The position numbers and the translations under genes were made by a program. A DNA stretch of 64,000 bases from the NCBI GenBank assembly GCA_037178675.1, contig JAYMGJ010000397.1, positions 1 through 64,000 on the forward strand, read 5' to 3'. The notes below the pieces were generated by a model, which worked only from the letters and a program-made list of their open reading frames with translations, was not told the origin of the DNA and did not search any database. Positions 35,020 to 46,115 of this stretch are shown here, piece after piece. The stretch's first letter is position 1. Every line of letters starts with the position of its first letter. This DNA is from Scleroderma bovista (lineage: Eukaryota > Basidiomycota > Agaricomycetes > Boletales > Sclerodermataceae).

Positions 35020-35247
35020 GGTGGAAAAACAAGGTTGAATATTCGAATCTTGATCTGAAACGGGGAACAATCGCAGAACTTGTGCAGAACAGGCAAAATC
35101 ACGTCCAAAAAGGATGTAGCCTACAGTACAAGGCAACTATGATAAAGGAAAACAGGAAAGGGTGTCGAGATATACAATACTTATGTAGGGACAGGAAATA
35201 GGCGGAGAGACATACACCACTGGAACACGCCAAACAAAAGCAACTAC

Positions 35248-36687
35248 TTAAGCCGCCACCACAGCGGGGGCTGCAGAACCCGTGTTAGCAGCAGTGTAAT
35301 CCTGTTCATCAACAGCAATGAGTCGCAGCCCAGAGTACAGCGCAGTGACTCCCTACCTCCATCTCCGCATCCAAATCTGCCACCGACTTTTGAGGGCGTT
35401 CATTCGACTTCCTTCCGCGACCTCTGACTGCGCGACGCCCACGCGATGCGGTTCTGACGGTAACACTGAATATCATATCCGATGGGTGCCAGACAACACG
35501 AACCTTGCGACACGAGTAGTGGGTACTGCGGCGGCGGCGGGTGCCACGCGAGATGCAAGTGATTGAGCAGCGGGGCGAGAAGGGTCAACGACGATCTCGA
35601 TCTTCATGGGGCGTTCTATACATCAGGAACGAAGCGCGAGGTGAAGGTTTTCATTAGTCGGCTGAGTCTCTGATGAAAGAGAGGCAAGCAAAAAGGGGAC
35701 GGATACAAGACATGTCCAAATAACCGAGCAAGGTCATCATTATCTTCGACGGGGTGGTGCTTAGTTCAAGGCAACGTCAACTGCTTCGAGCTCCACTTTC
35801 CCCCGTCCTGAGATCGGTCAAGTGATGAATGCTGTTGGGAGTATTCCAGACCGTAAACTTGCACTAGCATCGACTCGACTTCGTAGGCCATACCATGTCA
35901 TTTCGGAGTGGGCAGATGCAAGGCTTATGTGGGTTCGCAATGCTTAGATCTTCATCACGAACCCACATCTGTGGTGACCTCATCACGTGCACGTGAGATG
36001 TCGATACCGCAAGGACAGGTCGCAGTCGTCACCAGACCGTCAACTCGCATCCACAGCCTGCCCAGTGTTTGTCATGCCACGAATGACAAGACAGCACTGT
36101 GTCATGCCCAAAGCACAGACGGCATTGGTTGCCTTGGCATAAGATGATTCCTCCCCCGTCTAGACAAGAGCAAACGAGAAGAAGTGACGATACTAACTCC
36201 CATCGATCAGTCGGTTGTTATATTGCTGGAAGGCTCGAGAGCCATCTCCTTTCTTCTGGAAGTGAATTGCTGCGACACCCTTTGACCGACCAGCGCTGTC
36301 GTAGTGGAGAGTGACCTCGCGAAGCGGGCCAACGGTGGTGTGGAATAATTCCTGTTACAACTCAGTGAAGTGCTTTGCGAGTAACAACAAGCCCAATTAC
36401 CTTAATCTGCGCTTCATTCACGTCTGCTGGAAGATTGGAAACAATAATTTTTTCCGCAGGCTGGGCAGTATTGGTAGCCGCAACCTTGGCAGCTGTCGCA
36501 TTCGCAGCTGCAGCACGAGTGGCCGGGTTAGCAGCATTTCCGAGCACCTGAGCTTTCGCAGAAGGACGACGACGACGGCTGGTTTTGCGAGCGGTGATAA
36601 CCTTGGTAGAGAACGAAAAAAAAAAAAGTCCAAACTTGCCACGACGAGGAGCTAGGAGCAACTGACCTCGTCAAGTGACTTGTCCAT
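35248..36687 (-). CDS. YRA1: mRNA export adaptor YRA1 / ALYREF
   Basis: Nuclear RNA-binding adaptor linking spliced mRNA to the export receptor. Exon 1 reads MDKSLDE (start 36687), the N-terminal motif that binds Sub2/UAP56. Then VITARKTSRRRRPSAKAQVL follows, Ala-rich. The RRM reads EKIIVSNLPADVNEAQIK, then ELFHTTVGPLREVTLHYDSA, GRSKGVAAIHFQKKGDG and FQQYNNRLIDG. A 582-nt intron (35616-36197) splits this from KRPMKIEIVVDPSRP. The C-terminus holds an RG-rich stretch (RGRGRKSNERPQKSVADLDA, then EMED) and ends APAVVAA-stop at 35248. The other introns are about 50-150 nt. Domain order matches the family in full. Only 175 nt separate its start from that of RPC31 on the other strand. Confidence 0.93.
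35616..36197 (-). promoter_or_regulatory. Unusually long YRA1 intron (582 nt) with an internal hairpin
   Basis: The donor is GTTAGT (36192-36197, read on the minus strand). The acceptor ends GATGTATAG at 35616. Splicing restores RLIDG-KRPMKIEIVV exactly. Introns elsewhere in the window are mostly about 50-60 nt. Inside, ATGTGGGTTCG (35927-35937) pairs with CGAACCCACAT (35958-35968) as an 11-bp perfect stem with a 20-nt loop. In budding yeast the YRA1 intron is also very long and is used for autoregulation through poor splicing; a similar role here is my inference. Confidence 0.7.
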
Positions 36688-36862
36688 TGTGTCGGGAAAT
36701 TAGAAGGTAAAACAAGAAGATACGCTAGAGAATGACGACGACGTGGGAGACAAGGATGAGTGGACAAAGGGCAGACACGAACGCGATATTATATTAAGTC
36801 GGAGTTTTGGCGGAGTGTAAAACCACAGCATAACATCACCGCCACACCCTTTCGATCAGAAC
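36688..36862. promoter_or_regulatory. Shared bidirectional promoter between YRA1 and RPC31
   Basis: The 175 nt between two divergent ATGs must contain both 5' untranslated regions and both core promoters. No clear TATA box is visible; CGACGACG-type motifs occur near 36735. Confidence 0.5.
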
Positions 36863-37779
36863 ATGTCCAGAGGTGGCCGAGGAGGACGAGGGGGACGAGG
36901 GGGCTTCAGAGGTGGTGGAAGTGGCTTCGGTGCAGGGGCGTTGCCCCCGATGGGCTTGACATTCACCGACATCCAGGCCATGTCCAGGGAGGCAGATGCA
37001 TTGTACCCCGTATGGTGACATCACTCTGTATCGAGGCGTCTTATCGAAGTCTGTGTGTGCAGCCCATCGACCCTCTACCCGTCCTTCTGGATTACTCTGA
37101 AGAGGAGAAACGCATTTGTCAGTTGCAAAACGACTTGGTGGCGCGTCTGCGCAAGTCACCGTACTACGTTGTCGAGGCTGTGAAGTCCAATGGTCAATGC
37201 AGCCATCTGGCGAAAGTGAATAGGGTTGACACTTGGTTTCAGAGCTCGAACGATACTCAGACAAATATCGTCAATTACCAGCATCCCAGCCGGCACTCAA
37301 AAAGAGCGACCTTCATGCTCCTTTCTTTCCTCAGGAGATATTCCAGGATTATTTCAACCCCAAGAAAAAACGGAAGGGTGCGTCTCTGTTTGCCTTCTTA
37401 TACTAGTGTGTTGAAGTTACACACGTATATTAGCGCAGAACAAAGCCAAATCCACTCGTCTAAATCTGGATGATTTGGTCGATGACGAGGAACAGGTTAG
37501 TTGCTGTAGACTGCTGTGTAGCAGTCATTTCAACCCGATGCATAGGAAAAGAGCGGTGATGAAGGATCCAACGCTGGCTCACAGCAAGTAAACTCTGATT
37601 ATGACGTCGACGAAGAGTACGATAACGACTATGCTGACAACTACTTTGACAACGGTGAAGGTGACGATCTAGATGATATGGTAGGTGGGGGAGGGGGTGA
37701 AGACGGAGGGGGAGGAGGTAAGGCTTCATCGTTCCACAGTGTTTCCAGCGCTTACAAGATGGCAGGCGATTGGGATTAG
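36863..37779 (+). CDS. RPC31: RNA polymerase III subunit C31 (Rpc31/RPC7)
   Basis: Part of the Rpc82-Rpc34-Rpc31 subcomplex that lets RNA polymerase III initiate. It starts MSRGGRGGRGGRGGFRGGG, then PPMGLTFADIQAM-like sequence (LPPMGLTFTDIQAMSREADA) and LYP before the first donor. After the intron comes PIDPLPVLLDYSEEEKRICQ, then SPYYVVEAVKS. A later exon reads ELERYSDKYRQLPASQPALK, then APFFPQEIFQDYFNPKKKRK. The tail is acidic (SDYDVDEEYDNDYADNYFDN, then GEGDDLDDM) and Gly-rich, a hallmark of Rpc31. The best last junction gives GGGDWD-stop at 37779. The Gly/Arg-rich start, the central conserved block and the acidic tail make the call strong; only the final splice is uncertain. Confidence 0.9.
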
Positions 37780-40700
37780 TTCACCGTGCCCCCTGAATCC
37801 CTGCATCTCAGAGATCTTATCGATCCGTGGGCTGTTCCGCCTATCTCACGGTTGATAAGCTATCCTGTTATCCTGTATCAATTCACCTTTCGTCACTGCA
37901 ATAGCGGTGATGAAAATTCCGCATAATCACGAAAAGCTGGAATCCCCGTTCGGCTTCTTGACTGGGTGCGATTCTTCAATTTCGTTGCGGTCAGGAACTT
38001 CTTTGACGTTCCCAGGGCCAACGGCACCCTGTTCAACTTTAGTGTTCTACTATCAACAATATAGTTCGGCATGTTCTCAGTTCTGGGGTTCTTTTCTAGA
38101 AACCTACCTGCGATGACCACGCCACTTCACAGGAACGTGCCCAATGATTCGATCCTTTTCAGTGACTTCGCACTTCGATGAATGATTCATGTACTGTTTC
38201 ATATTCTTGCTTCATCTCTGCGCAGCCATCGTGTTCGCAATCCTTCCCATGGTGTCTGCGTAATACCCACTCAACATGCAAGAATTCAACTGCATCCCTT
38301 TCATTGGTTCTACACCCAGACTGGCAATATCACCATCCGTCACCTTTTTATCCTTATCGTGAAACTGGAGGCTAGCCCTCCGCCCTCTTGACCTACGCGG
38401 AGAGTTTAGAGGATACGAGCGGCGCTGGCCCGAACGACAGGATTCCAATGGGCCGGTCGTGACGCAGTGTTCGCCTCTTCTTTCTCTTTGAGCCTCGTAG
38501 ATCGCATTCTACCTCCAAAGAATTTCCACCTTGTACTTTCACCGAAATAGGTCTACTATCCGGACTTTGCGGCTGCCAGTGTGGGGAACCCACCTGGTTC
38601 ACGGACTGCGCTTTGATTGTGCTACATTCTTTTGAGCGATCGATCGATTCTGTCCGATTGGTTACCATCTCACCCTCCACGAGCTACTGGGCCTTCTGTT
38701 GGGTTTCAAGCTCACTTCAAGGTCAGGGCGCCGATAAGTCCAAAACAACGTTGTTTTTCTGGCTGAAGTACAATGTTACGTGTCGCGGCTCTATTAGGGG
38801 CTGGATCTCAGCCATTATGGTCTCGATGCCATAATTAGGATTAGGTTCTCCAAGGACCCTGCAGCTTCACTTCTTACGCACTTTCTGTTCCTAGCCCAGC
38901 CATCGAGTACTGTGCGGCAGAACTCCGCGGATACATGGCTTCAGAACACAAACTGTGCTTAGAGCTATAAGTGCATATCAAGGATGATGTCAATAGCGAC
39001 GAGGACTCTGAGGATTGCAATGAAGCCACCGTCTGAAGTATGACTGTCGCAGAGGGGAGGCAACATACCGCGCACAAAATGGGTAAAGCGCACAACAAAC
39101 CTTTGGGAGTGCAACATACCTTAAAGGATTCCGTTTCCAGAATTATATCATCCTAGTAGAGGTGTTTATCCCCGATGTAATTGTATTAGTGGTTATCTAC
39201 CTTGTACCTAAGAATGGTGTAGTCAGAGTTACCTCCTGATCTCGTCATCATGCAACTGGTCTTTGTGCCCAATTGGTGGTTGTGGAGGTTGTGGTCATGG
39301 GCATTGTATGACGTGGCTGTCGATGTCGATGATAAGGTGATGTTTGTAGTCGTGTGACAGCGGGCAGTCGTTGATGTGTTTATGGTCGTGGTCTACTGTG
39401 AGGTTAGAGGAGTAGCTTGTGTGGATATATTACCGTGATTGTGCATTGTGGTCGTCCCGGCCGCCGATTGCTCCTCATGATTCAGATACATCCGGGAGGG
39501 GCCTAATTGACGAAGGGGTCCCCACACTCGTACCGGTCATTCCAGCGCTGGTGGAGCAACGTAATTTGAGGTGGTAAGACTGGGGATGGGTGGATCCCCA
39601 GGACGAATTCGAGGACGAGTTGAGGGTTGCTGCAATCGCGGAAAAAGAGCTTCCACTGCATGGGATCCACTTTCCGATGGATTTTATCGATTTAACACTC
39701 TCAACTACTCTTACAAGTGTTCAAATCAGATCGATCACAGAAGGGGCTGGAGTACTGCGCAAAAATCACCGCTGTCAAGTACCCACCTCAGCTGGACTTT
39801 GGTATTGATACTGGGCTCCACTGATCACGCTACATCTCGGACTCCCACCGCAATGTTGACGCAGTTTTTGCCTGCGCCACAAGGTGCAGCAGACAAGTAG
39901 TCATTGGGGACTTTGAACTTGTGGATCTGACCCACCTCCGTCGGTGGTCCGTCTCAGAGGTCCAACATTACGAGTGCATAAACAGAGGTTGTTAGGGTAA
40001 TACAATGATACCCGTGAGTTGGTTTTCCAGGACATTCATACAAGTGCGCCCAACTCACCTGTCGTCCCAACATTCATACAAAACTGATAAGTCCAAGAGC
40101 CTGGATTTGTCCGGATGCCATGTCACAATCGACCCTTGACCCGGATACGACCAACGAGTCACGACAACGATCTTTTCTGACCACGGGAAAACGCCGTCCG
40201 GTCTGGAATTGTGATCCATCCACTGATGAAGGCTTCGTCATGATGACGGGTTGGTGGGGTGTGTTGAAAAGGGTTTTATATGAACTCAGCATTGCGGAAA
40301 CTGGCAACGAAAAAGGTGACTGTGAGGAGACGCAGTGGAGACGACCACAGAGTCTGCGGTATAAACTGGTCGGCATTAATGGGAGGCTGGGGATTGATAC
40401 GATGGTATTGTGCTATGCAGCACATTGTGACGGAACAAATACTTTTAGGGAAAATTATGAACCCTCTGACGGCAGGGAGAAGTGTACACGTAGTAGTCGT
40501 ATATTGATCGAAGTTTGGAGGGCTGAGACGGTGTGGTAAGGCCTACACTCGTTCAGCACTTTAATATCTATTGTGTCTCGTATTGGCAAGTAAGCCCCAG
40601 CGGAGACCCATCACCGTGCATGCTGCATGCTGCATCAATGCACGGTTTAGAACCTTGAAACGGCACGCACCTTACAGCCGCCTGCAGTAGTTATTGCTAC

Positions 40701-41244
40701 TAGATCATGATGATAAATATTCCCTTGGGGTTAAATAGTGCTCTCACACAACGATCATCGTGAACGCCACAAACGAGGATCGGCTATCACGGGTGAGGCC
40801 ATGAGGCCTGTCAGGATCGGAATTTTATGCCATGAGCTGAAGCACTGCCAGCATTGATTGTAACTGCAATCCGCGTTTGGAAAGAGAGCATTTCCTAACT
40901 TCCTGCTCACGCGAGAGGAAATATGCTCGTATTCCTCGTCCACATTGGCTAAATTCTTTCTGATGCCTACAAAGAATGAGCGTGTCATCGCTGCTTGATG
41001 TATCAGGTTCAGAGAGTACCGCCGGTTTCCCTTTGTACAGACCGCTCCTTGATCTGGGTGTTACGACTCAGCCATCTTCACTTCCAAAGAAAAGTGCCAA
41101 AGAAAATTGTTCATGCCTGTGGACCAGCGAGACTTGCCACCTGCCCAACCAAACACCATATATTTCTACGTTTCCACCATATTAGTACACGGACTGTTTC
41201 TTTTCTTCTGCGCAGAACACAACGAGCACCGATTAATTTGAGAA
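37780..41244. other. 3.5-kb region without a supported gene
   Basis: Open frames exist (38393-38680 minus; 39590-39808 plus, with DEFEDELRVAAIAEKELPLH; 40120-40539 plus) but none shows a known domain or a consistent set of exons. The frame at 39590 looks like one real exon or a relic. A GT-rich triplet stretch lies at about 39250-39430. A small palindrome with GCATGCTGCATGC in its loop lies at 40614-40645. This is the largest stretch I cannot explain. Confidence 0.4.
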
Positions 41245-42557
41245 TCAGAAGAGCTTCAAGAGATCGCTCAGGACACCCATCGCAGTCACTGCCGCGCCGG
41301 CGCCGGCGCCCTGCACGATCAACGGCCTAGGACTGTACCGCTCGGTATGGAACATGATGATATTGTCCGATCCGCCCAGCGATGTCGCGAATGCATGCGT
41401 CTTGGGGTATCTGTGTTGGGGAGTTATTAGTTCGCCAGTACATGCGTGAATGTGCATTCCATAGTACTCACTTTTCCAATCCAGCTTTGATGATCTTCTG
41501 TTCCACATCGATAACGCCGACATACCGCAACACGCTCCCCTCTCGCGCCGCCTCCTCCCTCAGCTGAGCGATGCGCGCGTCGAAATCGGGAAGGCGCTGC
41601 ATGAACGTGTCCCCATCGCTCACAGACGCCAACTCCGGCGGGATGAGGGACTGTGTGTCGACGGATTTGTATCCGTGAGGGAGCAGCGCGAGCATCGAGG
41701 GGTGTATCATCCGTGAGAGGATCGTCAGTTTGCGTGCAACGTCAGCGCCATTGAGGTCGTCCATCGGGTTGGGCTCCTGTGAGTACACGTGAGATCAGCA
41801 GGTAGTAAGGAGCAAGGGGAGGTGTGACGTACGGTGTAGCCGTTCTGCCTTGCCTCGGCAACGACATCCGAGAAGCTCCTGCCTCCTGCCTCGCCAGTCG
41901 AGAAGTTATTGAAGATATAGCTCATGGTGCCAGAGAACACGCCTTCGATCCTCCTCACCTATTGCACGCCACGCCATGGTCAGACCGACCGACCAACCGA
42001 ACCTCGCAGAATGGGGAAACGGGACACACCTGATCCCCCGTCTCGACCAGATCTTTCATCGTCGAGATGATCGGCAGCCCCGCGCCGACCGTCGACTCGT
42101 TCAACACCCTCCCCCGCTCTAGTACGCCTCCAGCCTCACCGATCAAACGCAGATAGTCCGACCCCTCTCCCGAAAAAGCCTTTTTGTTCGGCGTGACGAC
42201 GTGCACGCCCGCATCCAGGAACTGCGGGTACGCGAGAGCGACGTCCTCGTTGGCCGTATTGTCCACCAGGACCGCGCGCTTTCCGTCCTTGACGAGGTGC
42301 GCGAGTGTGTCCCGCAATGCACTTAGATTCACCGGGGTGGTCGACGACGCAAGGGAGTCCTTCCAGGTGGATGGGTTGATGGGTGCGGAAGACGTGGGGC
42401 CCGATGCGAGGAGCATGCGCCTCGAGTTGCATATCCCGACGAGCTCGACGGGGTATCTGCTCGCGAGGACCTGGCGCATGAACTCTTTGCCCACGAGCCC
42501 GACGCCGACGACGGCGATGTACAGAGCCCTTTCCCGAGGAATGATGGCACCGCTCAT
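41245..42557 (-). CDS. HOM6: Homoserine dehydrogenase
   Basis: Reduces aspartate semialdehyde to homoserine for threonine and methionine synthesis, in the cytosol. The start at 42557 gives MSGAIIPRERALYIAVVGVG, with the NAD(P)-binding VVGVGLVGKEF at once, as in yeast Hom6; an upstream in-frame ATG would lie in the leader. Further landmarks are AVLVDNTANEDVA, HVVTPNKKAFSGEGSDYLRL and NESTVGAGLPIISTMKDLVE. After introns come RRIEGVFSGTMSYIFNNFST, EPNPMDDLNGADVARKLTIL, and the last exon PLIVQGAGAGAAVTAMGVLS, stop at 41245. The catalytic Lys and Asp regions (PNKKAF, DDLNG) are present. Three introns are visible. Monofunctional, without an aspartokinase part, as usual in fungi. Confidence 0.95.
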
Positions 42558-44415
42558 GTTCCTGCTATAGCTTTTGTTTGTTAGAATGCGTTGGGGTTGC
42601 AATCGGAAAGATCTACATACTGATTGATCTATGGCCGTTGTACACCCGATAGGCGCCCTTGTCATAATAAATCCAACGATTCCTTATCAACTGACCATCG
42701 CAAGAAAAGTTCACAGTACTTTATATTCTTTCAAAACCAACTATCAAACTACCTAGCGAAATTTGTAGTATCATAACAAAAAATGAGGAAAGGGAAGGAA
42801 ATATAACGATCGAGGGAGGAAGGGAAGTTATGGACGGGGCAAAGGGTAGGCGGTAGAAGGAGCAGTTGTGTATTCGTGCACATGTACACTGACGAGTGCG
42901 AATCAGTAAGTCAGCCACAGAAAGAAAAAGAGGATACACACAGAATGCAGCCATATAAATACTGCGGGAAGAAAATAAGTGACAATTATGGGACAACTGG
43001 TGGCGGATGGATTGGTCGGTAGGGTGGGTTCCGCGACCAGAGAAGCGTCCATGATATTGATACACCACTGCAAGGGCCAACGAAGATAAGAATTGGACAA
43101 GGAAAAAAACCGATGCAGGCACAGGCCAGAAGCAACCCAAAGAAACCGACGAGAAGAGAAGTAGCATGGAGCAAACGTTGGTGGACGGCGATCGAGTGGC
43201 AGGGACCAGTTAAGAATGGAAAGGGTGGACCCACCACGCACTAAAAAACAATGGAGGCAAGGGTTGAGAAGTCTTTGCGTGGGGTTAAGTCGTACAAAAA
43301 GGAAGATAAACGGCAATAAAGTTCAAGTATGATAGGAGGGATAAGAGAGAAAAAAAAATGAACATATAACGAGAGGAACGTTCAGGACCCAAAAACACAA
43401 ACTGGATCACATCTCGGGGAACTCGTGCGAGAATCACGACGACATAAATAACCGATCGATCGAACAGACACCATGTCAGCGTTGTCTAGCCAGCCCACCC
43501 CCACAATGTAAACATGAAGGGTCGCAGCTGGAAACGAAGGGCCGCAGTCACGATCATAGAGAGGAGGAAGCGGTGAAGGGATATAGGGGAGTCGTCATAT
43601 ACACAGCAAACGAGAAGCCGAGGAAAAGGCGTTATCTTCTTGAGTTTATAGTTATATATAGTTTTGTTTGAATGCGTCGCAGGCCGATCCGTACTTGTCG
43701 TCGTCTTTTATACAAACCTGTGCTAACAAGCACAGGTGAACCCAAAAGTGAGGAAGATGCCGATGCGCGGAGGGAAAGCACGAATGCGAAGAGAAATGAA
43801 ATGAAGCCGATGGTACTGACACATTGGTTTGGTGGGAAAAGAGATATGGAGTGAGAGAGGCGCAGTAGTCAAGAGAGACGCGATATGCCGAAAAACGCAT
43901 TCGCGTATCCACCGCCAGCGAGGATGCATAAATGTCGACGCCGAGTCAGTGCCCAGAATTTATTGTATCTGGGATTTGATGTGGAGAGCGGGGTGTAGGG
44001 TAAGCAAAGTTGACCAAGACCAGAGGATAAAACCGAAAGAAGTATGAGTGGAGAGCCAGAGCCATTCGTTGAGCGGTGACGATAGACGCCAACTGCCCCC
44101 AGTAGAAAAACCACATATAGCGATGCCAAGAGGAGGTCGAAATGATAATGATATCGGTTAAAGAGGTATATGACACAAGACGCGCCGGGAGATCTGGTCA
44201 ACGAGCGGTGAGATGTCAGCTTTTTCAAGCGATGTCATTTGCAGTTCGAAAACTTGGGCGGCGGAGGGGAAATGATTATGTCGGGAGTTATGCGATATTA
44301 GTCCAGCGGGGGCAGCGTGCCAATACGAATAGTCTATGCTGTGGGATGATGAGTCGTCATTAATTGCGACACGGTGATCAACAGACCTCTACACTGTTTA
44401 AAATAAAGAGGGGGC
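42558..44415. other. 1.9-kb region, probably leader and trailer sequence only
   Basis: Purine-rich on the plus strand, with long runs of GGAA and AAAA from 42770 to 43900. Open frames on the minus strand (42721-43316) are Phe/Leu/Ser-rich artefacts of this bias. The right half may be the 3' untranslated region of the minus-strand gene at 44416. No gene supported. Confidence 0.45.
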
Positions 44416-45705
44416 TCAGAAAGCGGGAGGGGGGAGCTCATCCGGACTCGGGGAGTTCTGGAAGATAGAGCTCGCGAAGAAGCCTGACTTGTCCTTGGCG
44501 ACTCGAGTGGAGCTAGGCCCAACGGACGAAAATCGTTTGGGAGGAAGACCACAGAGCTTCTTGAGTTCGTCCGAGGTGTCTGAATGGGACATGTCCTCGT
44601 CAAAGGACATGTTGAAGACACCCTCACTCGGTGTGCGACGATGACGGGATGTGGGGGAGGGAGTAGCGCCCGCGGCACGGCTGAAGGGGAATTCTTGAGC
44701 GGCGGAGAGGGGGGCGGAATGAGGGCCATCGAATGGGAGGGGATGCCAGGCACTCTCTCGAGTTGGGGTAGAAGGAAGGGAGGTGTCCTCTACGTCGGTG
44801 GTATCGTCACAGATTGGGAATTCGGGTGAGAAATTGCCCAAGGAGCGTTTGTGTGTGTGTGACAGAGTGCTCGAGTTGGTGGGAGCGGAGCGAGAGAGGT
44901 GGTGGCGGTGGTGGTGGGCACTGGAGCGGGGGACAGGAACAGCTCGAGAGGCGGGGGTGGGCGTCGCTGGGGGCTGCGTCGCGGGCTTCCTGCGACGAGC
45001 GAGCTTTCCGGAAGGAAGGGCAGCCAAGGATGGCACCTTGGTGGATCCGTCATTTGACGGCAGCAACATGGTCGGAGGACGCCGGTTCTCCGAGTCGGAA
45101 TCAGAGCTTACGAGGAAAGGGTCAAACGAGTTGGAGGCAGGGTTTTTGCTGTGGGCAAAGGATTGCGAAGAAATAAGAGCTGTGCCCTCTGCCTGCGAGG
45201 AAGATGTAAGTGGGGGAGAAGGTTGGCGGACGTTGTGACGTCGTCCATGGATGTTGGATATACTTGAGAAAGTAAGTGCGGTTGGTGAGCAAGCCGACAG
45301 AAAGCAGGGGGGGAAGTACCTTGTCGCTGGCTTATCTCTGGGAGACTTGGATTGTCTTCCGCGCGCGGATTTATCCGCAGCGGGAGTCGCCGGGTGGGAC
45401 GTCTTCTTGTCGGCAGCTGGGGGCAGTTCTGGGGGCTGCTTTGATTGGATTGCAGGCTTTGCGGTGTCCTCCGCAGAAGGTGGCTGTGTCTTGCTCGCGG
45501 GCAACTTCGGCTTCGGTGTGCGATGCTGCCGAGGATGAGATTGCGAGTGCTGCTGGCGAGACGACCTTGCGATGGACAGGATGCCGGGTACTTTGGTGGG
45601 CTGCACGACGACTGCTGGTGGTGCCGATGGATGGCGACGATGTGACGTGGAGGGCGACATGGGGAGAGGAACTGCGAACTGAGCGAGTATCATGGAGACG
45701 GGCAA
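44416..45705 (-). CDS. Disordered protein with a C-terminal PNRC/Edc1-like decapping motif
   Basis: Up to 429 residues rich in Ser, Pro, Thr and Ala, so mostly disordered. Conserved-looking islands occur near the N-terminus (KVPGILSIARSS) and in the C-terminal half (FSPEFPICDDTTDVEDTSLP; EGVFNMSFDEDMS; KKLCGLPPKRFSS). The last residues read FASSIFQNSPSPDELPPPAF. This fits the PNRC/Edc1 pattern, in which a short aromatic stretch plus SPxPxxLPxPxF contacts Dcp1 and stimulates mRNA decapping. A 57-nt stretch with splice borders (GTACTTCC...TTTCTCAAG, near 45265-45321) is in frame and could be an intron. Start chosen at the first ATG (45705); MPSP later (45660) is possible. A decapping-activator role is inferred from the motif alone. 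Confidence 0.6.
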   Translation of the reverse strand: MPVSMILAQFAVPLPMSPSTSHRRHPSAPPAVVVQPTKVPGILSIARSSRQQHSQSHPRQHRTPKPKLPASKTQPPSAEDTAKPAIQSKQPPELPPAADKKTSHPATPAADKSARGRQSKSPRDKPATRYFPPCFLSACSPTALTFSSISNIHGRRHNVRQPSPPLTSSSQAEGTALISSQSFAHSKNPASNSFDPFLVSSDSDSENRRPPTMLLPSNDGSTKVPSLAALPSGKLARRRKPATQPPATPTPASRAVPVPRSSAHHHRHHLSRSAPTNSSTLSHTHKRSLGNFSPEFPICDDTTDVEDTSLPSTPTRESAWHPLPFDGPHSAPLSAAQEFPFSRAAGATPSPTSRHRRTPSEGVFNMSFDEDMSHSDTSDELKKLCGLPPKRFSSVGPSSTRVAKDKSGFFASSIFQNSPSPDELPPPAF

Positions 45706-46115
45706 CGGTGGTGGATGTCGAGTGAGAAGGGGAGGAGGAGGAGGAGGAGGAGGAGAGGAGAGAAGCGTGTGGTGGACGACGATGGGCGAGGCGAGTAAAT
45801 ATGACTGACAAAAAAAAACGAGGATATCGAGTGTGGTGTGGATGCGTGTTTGTTCCAGAAGGAACCGGATTCAATCTCCGACACCCACTCGTGTGGCGTA
45901 AGTGCCTTCCTTTTTCGGAGGCCACTTCCGATCAAGGGTCCACCACGTTCACTGCTCATTGTACTACTTGCTGTGCTGCGGAGAGTAAATCCTCGGCACA
46001 TTCCGGTCCCGAAGTCCGATCACCATGGCCGAGTATGTCCGTTGTACAGCACAAGTGTCGCGTTCCGAGTCCTCCCCTCCATCGTTACTGACCTTGTTCA
46101 ACAACACCGTCAACG
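45706..46115. promoter_or_regulatory. Divergent promoter region with a GGA microsatellite
   Basis: This lies between the divergent starts of the PNRC-motif gene and IDH1. A (GGA)n run of about 26 nt at 45730-45755 sits about 25 nt upstream of the minus-strand ATG, so it would be CCT repeats in that leader. No other clear element. Confidence 0.5.

Noticed and set aside
35616..36197. C/D-box snoRNA in the YRA1 intron
   Set aside because: Two GTGATGA box-C-like motifs are present on the sense strand, but no CTGA box D with terminal stem lies at a suitable distance.
42721..43316. Hydrophobic open frames on the minus strand that look like membrane proteins
   Set aside because: They arise from a purine-rich plus strand, which gives Phe/Leu/Ser-rich readings on the other strand. 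No start context or family match.
44573..45725. Several long open frames on the plus strand opposite the PNRC-motif gene
   Set aside because: They mirror the GC-rich, Ser/Pro-coding minus strand and lack any motif; the minus-strand frame is longer and ends in a recognised motif.
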